NCBI GenBank assembly: GCA_003857025.1
Contig: RPOO01000003.1
Location: 1 to 34,400 of the forward strand
Source of the DNA: Methanothrix sp.
Lineage (GTDB): Archaea > Halobacteriota > Methanosarcinia > Methanotrichales > Methanotrichaceae
Direction: 5' to 3'
Length of the DNA stretch: 34,400 bases
Shown here piece after piece: positions 1 through 8,286 of this stretch. The translations under genes and the position numbers were made by a program. The number at the start of each line of letters is the position of its first letter. Position 1 is the first letter of the stretch. The notes beneath the pieces are model-generated. The model did not search any database. It was not told the origin of the DNA and saw only the letters and a list, made by a program, of their open reading frames with translations.

Positions 1-84
1 AGGGATCGAGTTTTACCATCAAGGTTTGAAGCATTCCATTGAAGATAATCTTCAATGTATAAATAGTTATCTGTATGCTGCAAC

Positions 85-135
85 AGCGGGGTACGCTCCT
101 CCTATGACTGAAGTCATAGGTCTCCGCTACCCCTG
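85..135. repeat. Hairpin-forming inverted repeat (CCTATGACT-GA-AGTCATAGG, with outer GGGGTA/TACCCC arms); possible IS200/IS605-type element end
   Basis: Perfect 9-bp arms at 101-109/112-120 with a 2-nt loop, flanked by GGGGTA (89-94) and TACCCC. No transposase ORF is visible in the window, so the IS assignment is tentative. Confidence 0.35.
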
Positions 136-390
136 CACCCCGAGACTATCATGAATGAGCACGCTCATAACTAATATAGCTACTCCTTTTGGGGTCTCTT
201 CACGTATGTTCAGGTCCGACATCGTTGTTCTTTCCAATAAACAGCAAGAAATGAAGTGAAAATAACATGAAAAAGTTGCTTCAAATATGGATAGGCTTAT
301 CTCATCACTCAAAGACATAATTCAACGATAGCAATACATGTAAACGCCTTGTGAAACGTACACATTATTACCAGTAAACTCCACATAAAA

Positions 391-724
391 TCATACCACC
401 GACCCAAACCCATGCAGATCATACGCCTCCTTCACCAGCGCCGGGGCCACAGAAGCATAGATCTCCGTCGTGGACAGCCTCTTGCGCCCCACCTGGCTAT
501 CTGAATCATGGGCACCGGCACGCCAGTCATGAGCCATTCACCACATGGCTGTGCCTGAGGATATGGGGCGTTACCTTCCTCCGAGAGAGCTTCTGCCTGC
601 GCGAGATCTCCTGAATCCCGGCCTCTTCCGCCAGCCGGTCTATGGTCCGAAGGAGCGTCTTGGTGCTCAGGTGGCCGGAGCTGCGGCCAGGGAAGAGCCA
701 CTCCTGGCCAGACTCCCGAGTCAT
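391..724 (-). pseudogene. Tyrosine recombinase/integrase C-terminal remnant, frameshifted
   Basis: Minus-strand frame gives ...GQEWLFPGRSSGHLSTKTLLRTIDRLAEEAG...VTPHILRHSHVVNGS (HxLRH motif). The continuation lies in other frames: LMTGVPVPMIQ, then QVGRKRLSTTEIYASVAPALVKEAYDLHGFGSVV-stop (catalytic Tyr motif TTEIYA). Confidence 0.8.
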
Positions 725-967
725 GACTCCGGACTCAGGGAACTATGACACCTTGCATACGAGGCACCAGAGTCGGCCGGATTCGAGCGTAGGCCACACA
801 TCGAGGTGATGTGCTTGAGCGCTGGATCAGGCCCGCAACTTAGGTGATTAGTCCCTGTGCAAAGGGCGCTGTCGATCGACGCGCCCACCGCAGACTCGAT
901 TTATGGTTTTTTCTGATCGTTTCTTTGTTGATACGATGATCTTTGTTGGAAGCGAAGCAGATAACAT

Positions 968-2560
968 TTAGACTTGCTGTGATCCGATTTCACTCATAAA
1001 CTGACCTAACTTCCCATAAAGTTGCCAGCTTTCCCAGTAGGGATCTCCTAATTCATTGCATATAATTGGATAAGTCATGACCATCACTGTGCCGAAAACT
1101 GTATAAGTGCAGTCAATTGTAACTATACAGAATCCAGATTCTTCAAGTCCCAGTGTATCAATCACGCTAAGAGTTCCCTGTTGCTCGACTTCCTGAATGC
1201 CTTTCGAGGCCATATATCTGGAGGCTTCTGCCTTATTCGTGCAAAATTTAGCCCCAGTTATTTCGTAACTAAAACCAAAATCTTTTGCAGCACTTTGTCC
1301 TGAATGCCCGTCATATGATGTAAAAGAAGAGCCGTATGAGTCTATGCTTTTTTTGGTTTTATCTAATACATTATCGATATTTTTTTGGGCTTTCTGCTCG
1401 ATGTCGCTTCTGTCAGCGTTTTGATCCAATTCTGTAGAAACCGCCAACAAGGTTGTTGTGCGTACGCTTTCCTCCGTAGATCTTGTTTTTCTCTCGATAA
1501 TATCGGCGTCAAATGACTTCAGCCCGCTCATAACATTTGAGCCAATATATATAGCAAAATGCAAATGAGTTGCGATCGATGAAGGAGATTTATCAGATAC
1601 ATCTCCTAAAACATCATCTAATCCGACACGATCGCCTTTTAACACCTGAATATTGGCCATATGAAGATACATACTATACCAGACACTTCCTTGGTAGTTA
1701 TGCTCTAGGAGCACTTCTCCGTAATTACCTCCCGCCTCGATTACAATGCCTGGATAGCAGGGCTTGACTGGCACACCATTCTCATCTGATTTGAGATTTG
1801 CATCCCACGCATAGGTATCATCTGCTCTTCGTATGCCACCATCTTCCATATGACCAATCGGCCCATTTCTGTCAACGTACTGGACAAACCTCCAGACATC
1901 CTCACAATTTTCTACGTTTTGGCATTTAGCACATTGTTCGTCTTCTAAGCATGCTGAATTAAGACAATAAAAATTCCCATCAGAGCACTTTTGTTCGTAA
2001 TTCGAAGGGCGAATGACCCTTATATTGCCATCAACAGGGGAAAAGACCTCAGAAGGATGAATCATAGAACTCATCAATCCCTTTTTTAATAGGCCTACAT
2101 TATACACGGCTGCTTTTCCGCAATTATCCGTTGCCGTATTCCTAAATGTAACGGTTAAGTCTTGACAATCAAAGTAATATGCTGGAAAGCCTACTTCATG
2201 TCGCCGTGATTCAACTTTACCCGTACCTTTATTCTTCCCGGTAAAATAATATATTTTTCTATTATTGATCCAGACTTCAAAACTATCATCGCAATTCCCA
2301 TCTTCGGCTTCAAAGACTAACATATATGGAACATTGAATTCCTGGATATGCATATCTACGGAGCAATCTCCACCTATAATCATATAATGCTTAGATTTAT
2401 CGCCCTCAATAGATGTAAGAGGATCGAATTGTGGCAAATCGCCCCAGCCCCTAATATTATGACTGTTTTCGCTGAGCAAGTCGCCAAGGTCTACGAAATC
2501 AACATAACCTTTCTCGGATAATGCAGGTTTTACCAAGAGCATTAGAAGTATTATAGTCAC
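968..2560 (-). CDS. Secreted M23 (LytM)-like metallopeptidase-domain protein
   Basis: N-terminal hydrophobic signal-like segment; GNYGEVLLEHNYQGSVWYSMYLHMANIQVLKGDRVGLDDVLGDVSDKSPSSIATHLHFAIYIG matches the M23 pattern (YxHL, G..V..G, HLHF). Start may be a few codons upstream (CTG/GTG near a GGAGGG SD). Confidence 0.7.
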   Translation of the reverse strand: MTIILLMLLVKPALSEKGYVDFVDLGDLLSENSHNIRGWGDLPQFDPLTSIEGDKSKHYMIIGGDCSVDMHIQEFNVPYMLVFEAEDGNCDDSFEVWINNRKIYYFTGKNKGTGKVESRRHEVGFPAYYFDCQDLTVTFRNTATDNCGKAAVYNVGLLKKGLMSSMIHPSEVFSPVDGNIRVIRPSNYEQKCSDGNFYCLNSACLEDEQCAKCQNVENCEDVWRFVQYVDRNGPIGHMEDGGIRRADDTYAWDANLKSDENGVPVKPCYPGIVIEAGGNYGEVLLEHNYQGSVWYSMYLHMANIQVLKGDRVGLDDVLGDVSDKSPSSIATHLHFAIYIGSNVMSGLKSFDADIIERKTRSTEESVRTTTLLAVSTELDQNADRSDIEQKAQKNIDNVLDKTKKSIDSYGSSFTSYDGHSGQSAAKDFGFSYEITGAKFCTNKAEASRYMASKGIQEVEQQGTLSVIDTLGLEESGFCIVTIDCTYTVFGTVMVMTYPIICNELGDPYWESWQLYGKLGQFMSEIGSQQV

Positions 2561-2838
2561 TACTAACTGTATTTTCAGGAATTATCCCTCCTCTGTGGAC
2601 ACTTAGCGACTTTCACCACTTACTTGCATTTATGAATTTCTATCATATATATTAATTATAACATTTGCAGCGAATCTGCTGCAGTACACCCACGCCGCAA
2701 AGCAGCGGGCCATTCCAAGCACCGATAACTGAGTCGTGACTCTTGACTCCTGACTCATGCATCATGAGCCTTGCATCCTGAAACCGGACACCAGAGTCAA
2801 GCACAACACTTATAGACATTCATGAAGAGTTTACAGTT

Positions 2839-3582
2839 ATGGAGGTAATAGCGGTAGCCAACCAGAAGGGAGGGTGCGGGAAGACCACGACAACCGTGAA
2901 TCTCGCCGCATATCTCGCCCTGCGGGGTTCTCATGTTCTGCTGATAGATCTCGACCCCCAGGGCTCTTCAACCACACATCTTGGCATTGACAAAGACAAC
3001 CTGCCCAAAAACATGAACGAGGTCATGATGGAGAGAGCGAAGCTGGAAGACATCATCATACCCACGACAGTAAATGGGCTTGAAATCGCACCCACAAATA
3101 ACGACCTCGTTGAGGCCGATGCGGTGCTGACGAGCAAAGTGGGCAGAGAGAAACGCCTTAAGAAGAAGGTCCAGGGGCTGAACGGATACGACTACGTTAT
3201 CATCGACACTCCCCCGGCCCTGGGCAACATGACCCTAAACGCACTTGTGGCAAGTGATAAGGTCATCGTCCCTATCCAAGTGGAGTTCTTCGCTGTGGAA
3301 GGTCTGAAGACGCTCATCAGAATGCTGGATGAGCTTGACGAGCTTGGCTATCAGCCTAAGAGAAGATACCTGCTTACCATGTGCGACAACAGACGTAAGA
3401 TAACCGAAGAGGTGTCCACCAAAATAAGGGGCCTATTGGGAGATGCCGTCTTCAAAGTCGTTATTCCTGAAAACGTTCGGCTCGTCGAAGCTCCGGCCCA
3501 GGGCCAGCCGATATGTCTCTATGATCCATTCTGCTCAGGGGCATTGAGCTACAAGGATCTAGCAGATGAGGTGGCGGCATGA
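2839..3582 (+). CDS. parA: ParA/Soj-type partition ATPase
   Basis: MEVIAVANQKGGCGKTTTTVNLAAYLA (deviant Walker A), LLIDLDPQGSS, YVIIDTPPALG; 247 aa. Confidence 0.92.
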   Translation: MEVIAVANQKGGCGKTTTTVNLAAYLALRGSHVLLIDLDPQGSSTTHLGIDKDNLPKNMNEVMMERAKLEDIIIPTTVNGLEIAPTNNDLVEADAVLTSKVGREKRLKKKVQGLNGYDYVIIDTPPALGNMTLNALVASDKVIVPIQVEFFAVEGLKTLIRMLDELDELGYQPKRRYLLTMCDNRRKITEEVSTKIRGLLGDAVFKVVIPENVRLVEAPAQGQPICLYDPFCSGALSYKDLADEVAA

Positions 3583-4400
3583 GCCCAGGAGATCGCATGT
3601 CGAAAGGGCTTGACTTCATGCTGAAAGGAATAGGGCCTAAAGGCAAGAATCAAGAGGCAGGAGGCGAGGCCCCGGAGTCTGGAGTCACGACTCCGGAGTC
3701 AGGGGAGATCATCCGCGAGACAGGAGTCACGAAGGATGAGTCAGATATGCAAGAGTCGAGTGTCGTGACTCATGAGTCAGGAGTAGGGCGTCAGGAAGCA
3801 GGCATCAAGCGTCAGGATGCAAGCATCGCGAGTCAGGAGTCAGGCGTCGGCCTTCCTGAGTCAAGAGTCATGACTCAGGGGCCATGTGAAAGGAGTCAAG
3901 AAACAGGCATCGAGCTTCAAGACTCACGAATCTTGAGTCAAGAGTCACGAGTCACGACCCCAGAGTCAGGAAACATTACCCCCGAAACGGGAGACGCGAC
4001 ACACGAGTCGGTTGTCGGTCTTCAGGAGTCCGGAGTCGTGACTCGTGAGTCGAGTAACCTGACACAAGACTCGGATGTCCAGCTTCACGAAACCAAACCC
4101 CGGAGTAGAGGAGATAAGAAGAGGTCCAGAAACGGGACTCAGGAGTCGGGAGTCGTGACAGATGAAATAGTAGACCAGGCAGTTGCCCAGGCCCTGAAGT
4201 CGCCCAAGATCTCGCTCTACTCCCCCCTACTGCTCGCAGTCTTGGAGAGCCAGCAATTAATACTCCTAAATCGCAAGGAAATGACACTCCTGCAATACCG
4301 TAAGGCTACCAAAGCACGGGAACTTGTAGAGAACGCTCTTAAGGAATCCTACCCGGACCTATGTGATAAGATTCTGAAACGGATAAATGAAAGAAATTGA
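3579..4400 (+). CDS. Putative ParA partner protein: repetitive (E/D)SGV-rich N-terminal region plus helical C-terminal domain
   Basis: Start overlaps the parA stop (ATGA). N-terminal part is dominated by QESGV/ESGVVTHESG repeats; C-terminal DEIVDQAVAQALKSPKISLYSPLLLAVLESQQLILLNRKEMTLLQYRKATKARELVENALKE. Function inferred from position only. Confidence 0.55.
   Translation: MSPGDRMSKGLDFMLKGIGPKGKNQEAGGEAPESGVTTPESGEIIRETGVTKDESDMQESSVVTHESGVGRQEAGIKRQDASIASQESGVGLPESRVMTQGPCERSQETGIELQDSRILSQESRVTTPESGNITPETGDATHESVVGLQESGVVTRESSNLTQDSDVQLHETKPRSRGDKKRSRNGTQESGVVTDEIVDQAVAQALKSPKISLYSPLLLAVLESQQLILLNRKEMTLLQYRKATKARELVENALKESYPDLCDKILKRINERN
3660..4160 (+). repeat. Dense GAGTC/GACTC repeat array embedded in coding sequence
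   Basis: More than 20 GAGTC pentamers in about 500 bp, including GAGTC-N2-GACTC palindromes at 3682-3693, 3865-3876 and 4033-4044, and a perfect 14-bp palindrome TGACTCATGAGTCA at 3766-3779. Confidence 0.9.
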
Positions 4401-4701
4401 CAAATCCTGAAATGACGAGGAAGAGATTCGGCCTCATTCTACAACCGAAATTTTTCTCGTCATTGTCCTTTTTGCAAACGTCGCAGTCAGATCATTGCTA
4501 CCACTTCAACCGTTCCGATGCTAAAGACCTTGTCCAGTGTCTCCGCACCCATCTCAGTTATCCAAGCCATTCTGATCCATCAAAGCTCATAAGTGCTCAG
4601 CTAGGCCTAAACCCTCCTTGAAGCGTTCATTGAAGACCTGGATGATATGAAACTCTAACGCATATTGAAGCTAAACAGCAATCTGGTGAGGTGGCTATAG
4701 A

Positions 4702-4893
4702 ATGGCAAAGATAGAGCTAGATGATCATGAGTCTCTGCGCCTCTGGTGCACTGAGAACAAGATCTCTGACCCAGAGGGCTTGGTAGCTCGGAATAAATAC
4801 GGATCTGTCGTGTTCCGGTCTGCCAATGCCGGGAAGTCGTATCGCCGCATCGAAAAGATGTATCAAGAGGCCAAAAGATCAGAGGTGCCCTGA
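4702..4893 (+). CDS. Small hypothetical protein (63 aa)
   Basis: SD-like GGTGAGGTGG upstream; charged protein-like composition; stop immediately followed by the next ATG. Confidence 0.55.
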   Translation: MAKIELDDHESLRLWCTENKISDPEGLVARNKYGSVVFRSANAGKSYRRIEKMYQEAKRSEVP

Positions 4894-5100
4894 ATGCCCA
4901 ATCCTTTAGAACCCTGCCCGCGCTGTGGAACGCCTGGGCCGCAGTTGGAGAGATGCCACAAGCCGAATGGAACGGTGGCCTGGTTCTGCCGGAGCTGCAC
5001 CTGGATTGGAGACGCGCTGGCTCTCTCAGAAGCCGCTCCGGCTGCTGGCTGCCTGCCAAAGAAGGCCCTGAAGCAAGGAGGCAAGCGAAGTGGACATTAA
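4894..5100 (+). CDS. Small zinc-ribbon-like protein (68 aa)
   Basis: CPRCGTPGPQLERC and CRSC motifs; tandem with flanking small ORFs. Confidence 0.55.
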   Translation: MPNPLEPCPRCGTPGPQLERCHKPNGTVAWFCRSCTWIGDALALSEAAPAAGCLPKKALKQGGKRSGH

Positions 5101-5257
5101 GATCAGGCGAGACAAAAACGGCCACTATCGCGTATTTTTGCCGCCCGGTCGCTCCCTTTTTTACCGGAATAAAAAGGAGCTGCAGGAGGATGCGCCTATT
5201 ACGCATCTATTGGGCCAGGCTACTTTAGATCTGTTCAAGGGCGGCGGCAAAAGATGA
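5090..5257 (+). CDS. Small hypothetical protein (55 aa, GTG start)
   Basis: Own translation: VDIKIRRDKNGHYRVFLPPGRSLFYRNKKELQEDAPITHLLGQATLDLFKGGGKR*. Overlaps the upstream ORF and the downstream ATG (ATGA), consistent with translational coupling. Not in the supplied ORF list as such. Confidence 0.5.
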   Translation: MDIKIRRDKNGHYRVFLPPGRSLFYRNKKELQEDAPITHLLGQATLDLFKGGGKR

Positions 5258-5640
5258 TCGTCTTTTTTGTGGACAGTGACCAGGAAGGTGGCATGTACGG
5301 CCCCTATTCCGAGATGCCTCTGGCCGAAACCGCTCTTAAGATCGTGCGCATGACAAACGATGATGCTGCAGAGCTGGTATCCTATGACATGGACCCTTTC
5401 GGCGAGCAGCTCTTATCCGGCCTGCGGCCCTTCAAGATGGAGATCATGCTCCTCGGCGGCAAGGTTCAAAGCGTGGATGTGTCTGCGCTGGCCACCTCTG
5501 GAGACCGAGGGGCTGGTCACGGGCCGGGAGGACTGCCAGGAGCACTTTGTCTGGGCCAGAACCCAAAACGAGGCGAAGATCAGGGCGGCCAGCCTGGCAT
5601 CGAGGGCACCGCGTGCAGACCCCTGCGAGAGGGACTGTGC
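5254..5640 (+). pseudogene. Hypothetical gene of the mobile segment, apparently frameshifted and cut near 5640
   Basis: MIVFFVDSDQEGGMYGPYSEMPLAETALKIVRMTNDDAAELVSYDMDPFGEQLLSGLRPFKMEIMLLGGKVQSVDVSA is protein-like. After about 5500 the protein-like sequence is in another frame (LETEGLVTGREDCQEHFVWARTQNEAKIRAASLA). Confidence 0.45.
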
Positions 5641-5641
5641 A

Positions 5642-6127
5642 TTTTTCCATCTTGTAGGTGTCCAGCCCTATCACGGCGATGTCCGGGAAGCCCTCCAGAG
5701 CGGGGGCGATCTCGCTGACCGGGTCCATGCCGCTAACGGTGCAGAGGACTATGATATTTGGCACAGTCTTTTCTCCTTCTTTGGCAAGCTCTCCGATCAT
5801 CTCGTAATCATACTCGTGCCATTTGCCCACCGATTGCTTATCCTTCACGCCGGGAAGGTAGCCGCTCCTTGAGACGACATCATCTCCCACGACGATTATC
5901 TTGTCCTGCGCTCCGAGCAAATAGAGGGTTTTCGCAGCGCCGGCATCGAGCGGAATGATCTTTTCCACAGGCATCTTGATAGTGACCTCTCTGCCTGCAT
6001 CATCCACAATGGTCCTGGGATAACTGGCAGAGTCTGCAGCAATTGCCATGCCGCTGATGGCCGCAAGAATAAAGATGGTAATAAAGAGTCTTCGAACTCC
6101 GTTTTTCTGGAATGATCTCTTATCCAT
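5642..6127 (-). pseudogene. 3'-truncated iron-complex/cobalamin-type ABC substrate-binding protein
   Basis: Signal peptide plus YPRTIVDDAGREVTIKMPVEKIIPLDAGAAKTLYLLGAQDKIIVVGDD...DIAVIGLDTYKMEK. Aligns to the paralogue at 31420-32553 up to ITVIGLNFYEPEK, then the sequence becomes unrelated (5642 boundary approximate). Confidence 0.8.
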
Positions 6128-6252
6128 TTAGTATCTCCTTTATAGATTAGGCAATTTATTTTGAGTTAGCCAAAGCTTATTTGATTTAAGTTTTTCCAAA
6201 CATCTAAATGTTGTTCAAGCTGAAGCAGGAGGCAATTTTTTGGGGGCAAGAA

Positions 6253-6488
6253 TCAGGACAAATCGCATATTTTTTCTAAACCGAGCTTTTTGAATCGAAA
6301 CGCATGAGGCAAATAGAAAAAGCAGTAATCTCTGCGCCCCTTGTGCTCCAGGACGATCACTCCGTCGGCGCTTTTCCCACTAATTTGCCCTGTAGCCTCT
6401 CCTCTTCGTCTCCTCCGAAGCAAACCTCTATGTTCTTCCCGTAGAGGTGTTCAGACATGAACTTGTCCAGCATAAAAGTCCTCCGCAT
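6253..6488 (-). pseudogene. Frame-disrupted small protein of unknown family
   Basis: Frame 1: MRRTFMLDKFMSEHLYGKNIEVCFGGDEEERLQGKLVGK; after a 1-nt shift at the A-run near 6370: SADGVIVLEHKGRRDYCFFYLPHAFRFKKLGLEKICDLS-stop. Both parts are protein-like and contiguous. Confidence 0.55.
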
Positions 6489-6749
6489 CTTCTCGTGACC
6501 ACACAATTGGATTCAATTGTGCCGTAATAATTTATATATTTTGTGGCGACATATGGAAAATCATCCTTAATAAATCAAATTGATTGGCATAAATTTAGCT
6601 TGATTAATTTATCTTAAACTTAGTCAATTTTTCTTGAGTATCCCGAAGATTATTTAATGCCCCAAGCAGACAAGCTACATTGCTAAAAAACAAATTAAAT
6701 TGATTAATTGGACGAGAATAGAATAGCGCAATCGAATGATGGTGAATTT

Positions 6750-8144
6750 ATGAAATTCTTGAATTGGCTGATCATCCTGGCCATCCTCTGCATTCCGGTT
6801 TATGCGGATGGCAGCCAGAGCATTGTTCTTGTGGATGAAGACGGGCGCAATATTACCGTCCCCCTGAATCCTGAGCGCATCGTCTGTCTCTCACCCGGAG
6901 CCGCCGAGGTGCTCTGCGCGCTGGATGCGCAAGATCGAATTGTTGCGGTGACAAAAGACTGTAATATCCCTTCCAGCCTGCAGGAAAAGGAGAACGTGGG
7001 CGAGTCCGGGCGCGAGGCCGACATTGAACGAATGCTGGAAATCAAGCCGGACCTGGTAATTGCCAAAACAGGAGCGCTCTTTCCCAAGGACGACGAAAAG
7101 AAGCTAACAGATTATGGGATTCCCGTTTTGAGATACAGAGTGCTGCACATCGATGCCTTGCTTCCCATGATTGAGGATCTGGGAAAGCTGCTGCAAAAGG
7201 ATGAACAGGCTGGGGAGATGAAGGACTGGATCGACGGATACTATCAGACCATCTTGGACCGGGTCGGGAAGCTGCCCGATTCCAAAAAGCCCAGCGTCTA
7301 TTTCATGTCTATGGGCCATACGGACTGGACGGGCAACAGAGCCTCCACTGGCAACACGAGAATTGCAGAGGCGGGAGGCAGAAATATTGCAGCCGACCTT
7401 TCAGTTACCGTCCCACACGTCGAGACGGAATGGATCATTGAGCAGAATCCGGAAATTATGATCTACTCCATGTCCTCCGAGCAGCACCAGGGAACCTATC
7501 CCACAATAGAGGAGATGAAGGCCAAGCAGCGAGAGATCATGTCCCAGCCGGGATTCGAGGTCATCGATGCCGTCAAGACGGGCAGAGTCTACATCACCGA
7601 CATAAACATGGCCAGCGGCCTCTCCGAGATGGTGACCATGCTCTACTACGCCAAGTGGTTCCACCCCGATCTCTTCCAGGATATCGACCCGAGGGCGGTT
7701 CATGCCAAGCTGCTGAAAAAATATGCTCACATGGACATAGGTGATATTCATCAGGTCTATCCCGATGCGCCCGTCGAGGTTCCAGCAGCTTTTGGAAGGC
7801 TGAGCACGACCACGGACGGCAATGGAGCTTTCGTATTCCATGACCTTCCTGCCGGAACCTACACCGTCGAAGCCTACAAAGCTGCTATGGGAGTCTATCC
7901 ATACATGGGAAATGCCACAGTCAGTTTGGCTGGTGATGCGGGGGGGATCAACATCACCCTGAAGAGCGCCGATGATGAAGCTGCGGAAAGGTTTGAGAAA
8001 GCAGCGGCGGATTTGGGGGAGAACGCCGGCAAGGGCACGCTCTCGGGAACCGTCTTTGGGCCTAACCGTCCCGGTGGTGATCCGTCGGTCATCCCTTACG
8101 AGGATGCGGAGGTCAAGCTGACGGAGTATGCGGCAAAAAAGTGA
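6750..8144 (+). CDS. BtuF/FepB-like ABC substrate-binding protein with C-terminal carboxypeptidase-regulatory-like beta domain
   Basis: MKFLNWLIILAILCIPVYADGSQSIVLVDEDGRNITVPLNPERIVCLSPGAAEVLCALDAQDRIVAVT; C-terminal TTTDGNGAFVFHDLPAGTYTVEAYKAA. Start set at 6750 (SD GGTGA) rather than 6708. Confidence 0.85.
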   Translation: MKFLNWLIILAILCIPVYADGSQSIVLVDEDGRNITVPLNPERIVCLSPGAAEVLCALDAQDRIVAVTKDCNIPSSLQEKENVGESGREADIERMLEIKPDLVIAKTGALFPKDDEKKLTDYGIPVLRYRVLHIDALLPMIEDLGKLLQKDEQAGEMKDWIDGYYQTILDRVGKLPDSKKPSVYFMSMGHTDWTGNRASTGNTRIAEAGGRNIAADLSVTVPHVETEWIIEQNPEIMIYSMSSEQHQGTYPTIEEMKAKQREIMSQPGFEVIDAVKTGRVYITDINMASGLSEMVTMLYYAKWFHPDLFQDIDPRAVHAKLLKKYAHMDIGDIHQVYPDAPVEVPAAFGRLSTTTDGNGAFVFHDLPAGTYTVEAYKAAMGVYPYMGNATVSLAGDAGGINITLKSADDEAAERFEKAAADLGENAGKGTLSGTVFGPNRPGGDPSVIPYEDAEVKLTEYAAKK

Positions 8145-8286
8145 AAGGATAAATTCTGGACGAGTGTAAAACTGCAAATCCTGAACGAATCCCCTCTTTT
8201 TTCCCAGGCCAAAAAGATAATGTGAGCACATTGCCATGATTTGCCAAAAAAAAAACAAAAAAAATATTTTGCATTATTTTTTGCTT

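Noticed and set aside
2660-2690. GCAGCgaatcTGCTGC inverted repeat as terminator
   Set aside because: Short stem, no T-run; archaeal termination does not normally use such hairpins.
4397-4621. 74-aa plus-strand ORF
   Set aside because: No SD or recognisable motif; the opposite strand shows short protein-like pieces (ITEMGAETLDKVFSIGTVEVVAMI) broken by stops, so this may be a degraded gene, but evidence is too weak to call.
5360-5872. 170-aa plus-strand ORF spanning the junction at about 5640
   Set aside because: Only the middle part (5490-5620) looks like protein, as the shifted continuation of the 5254 gene; the rest is antisense to the truncated SBP.
7401-8258. Minus-strand ORF of 285 aa
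   Set aside because: Shadow ORF antisense to the SBP at 6750-8144.
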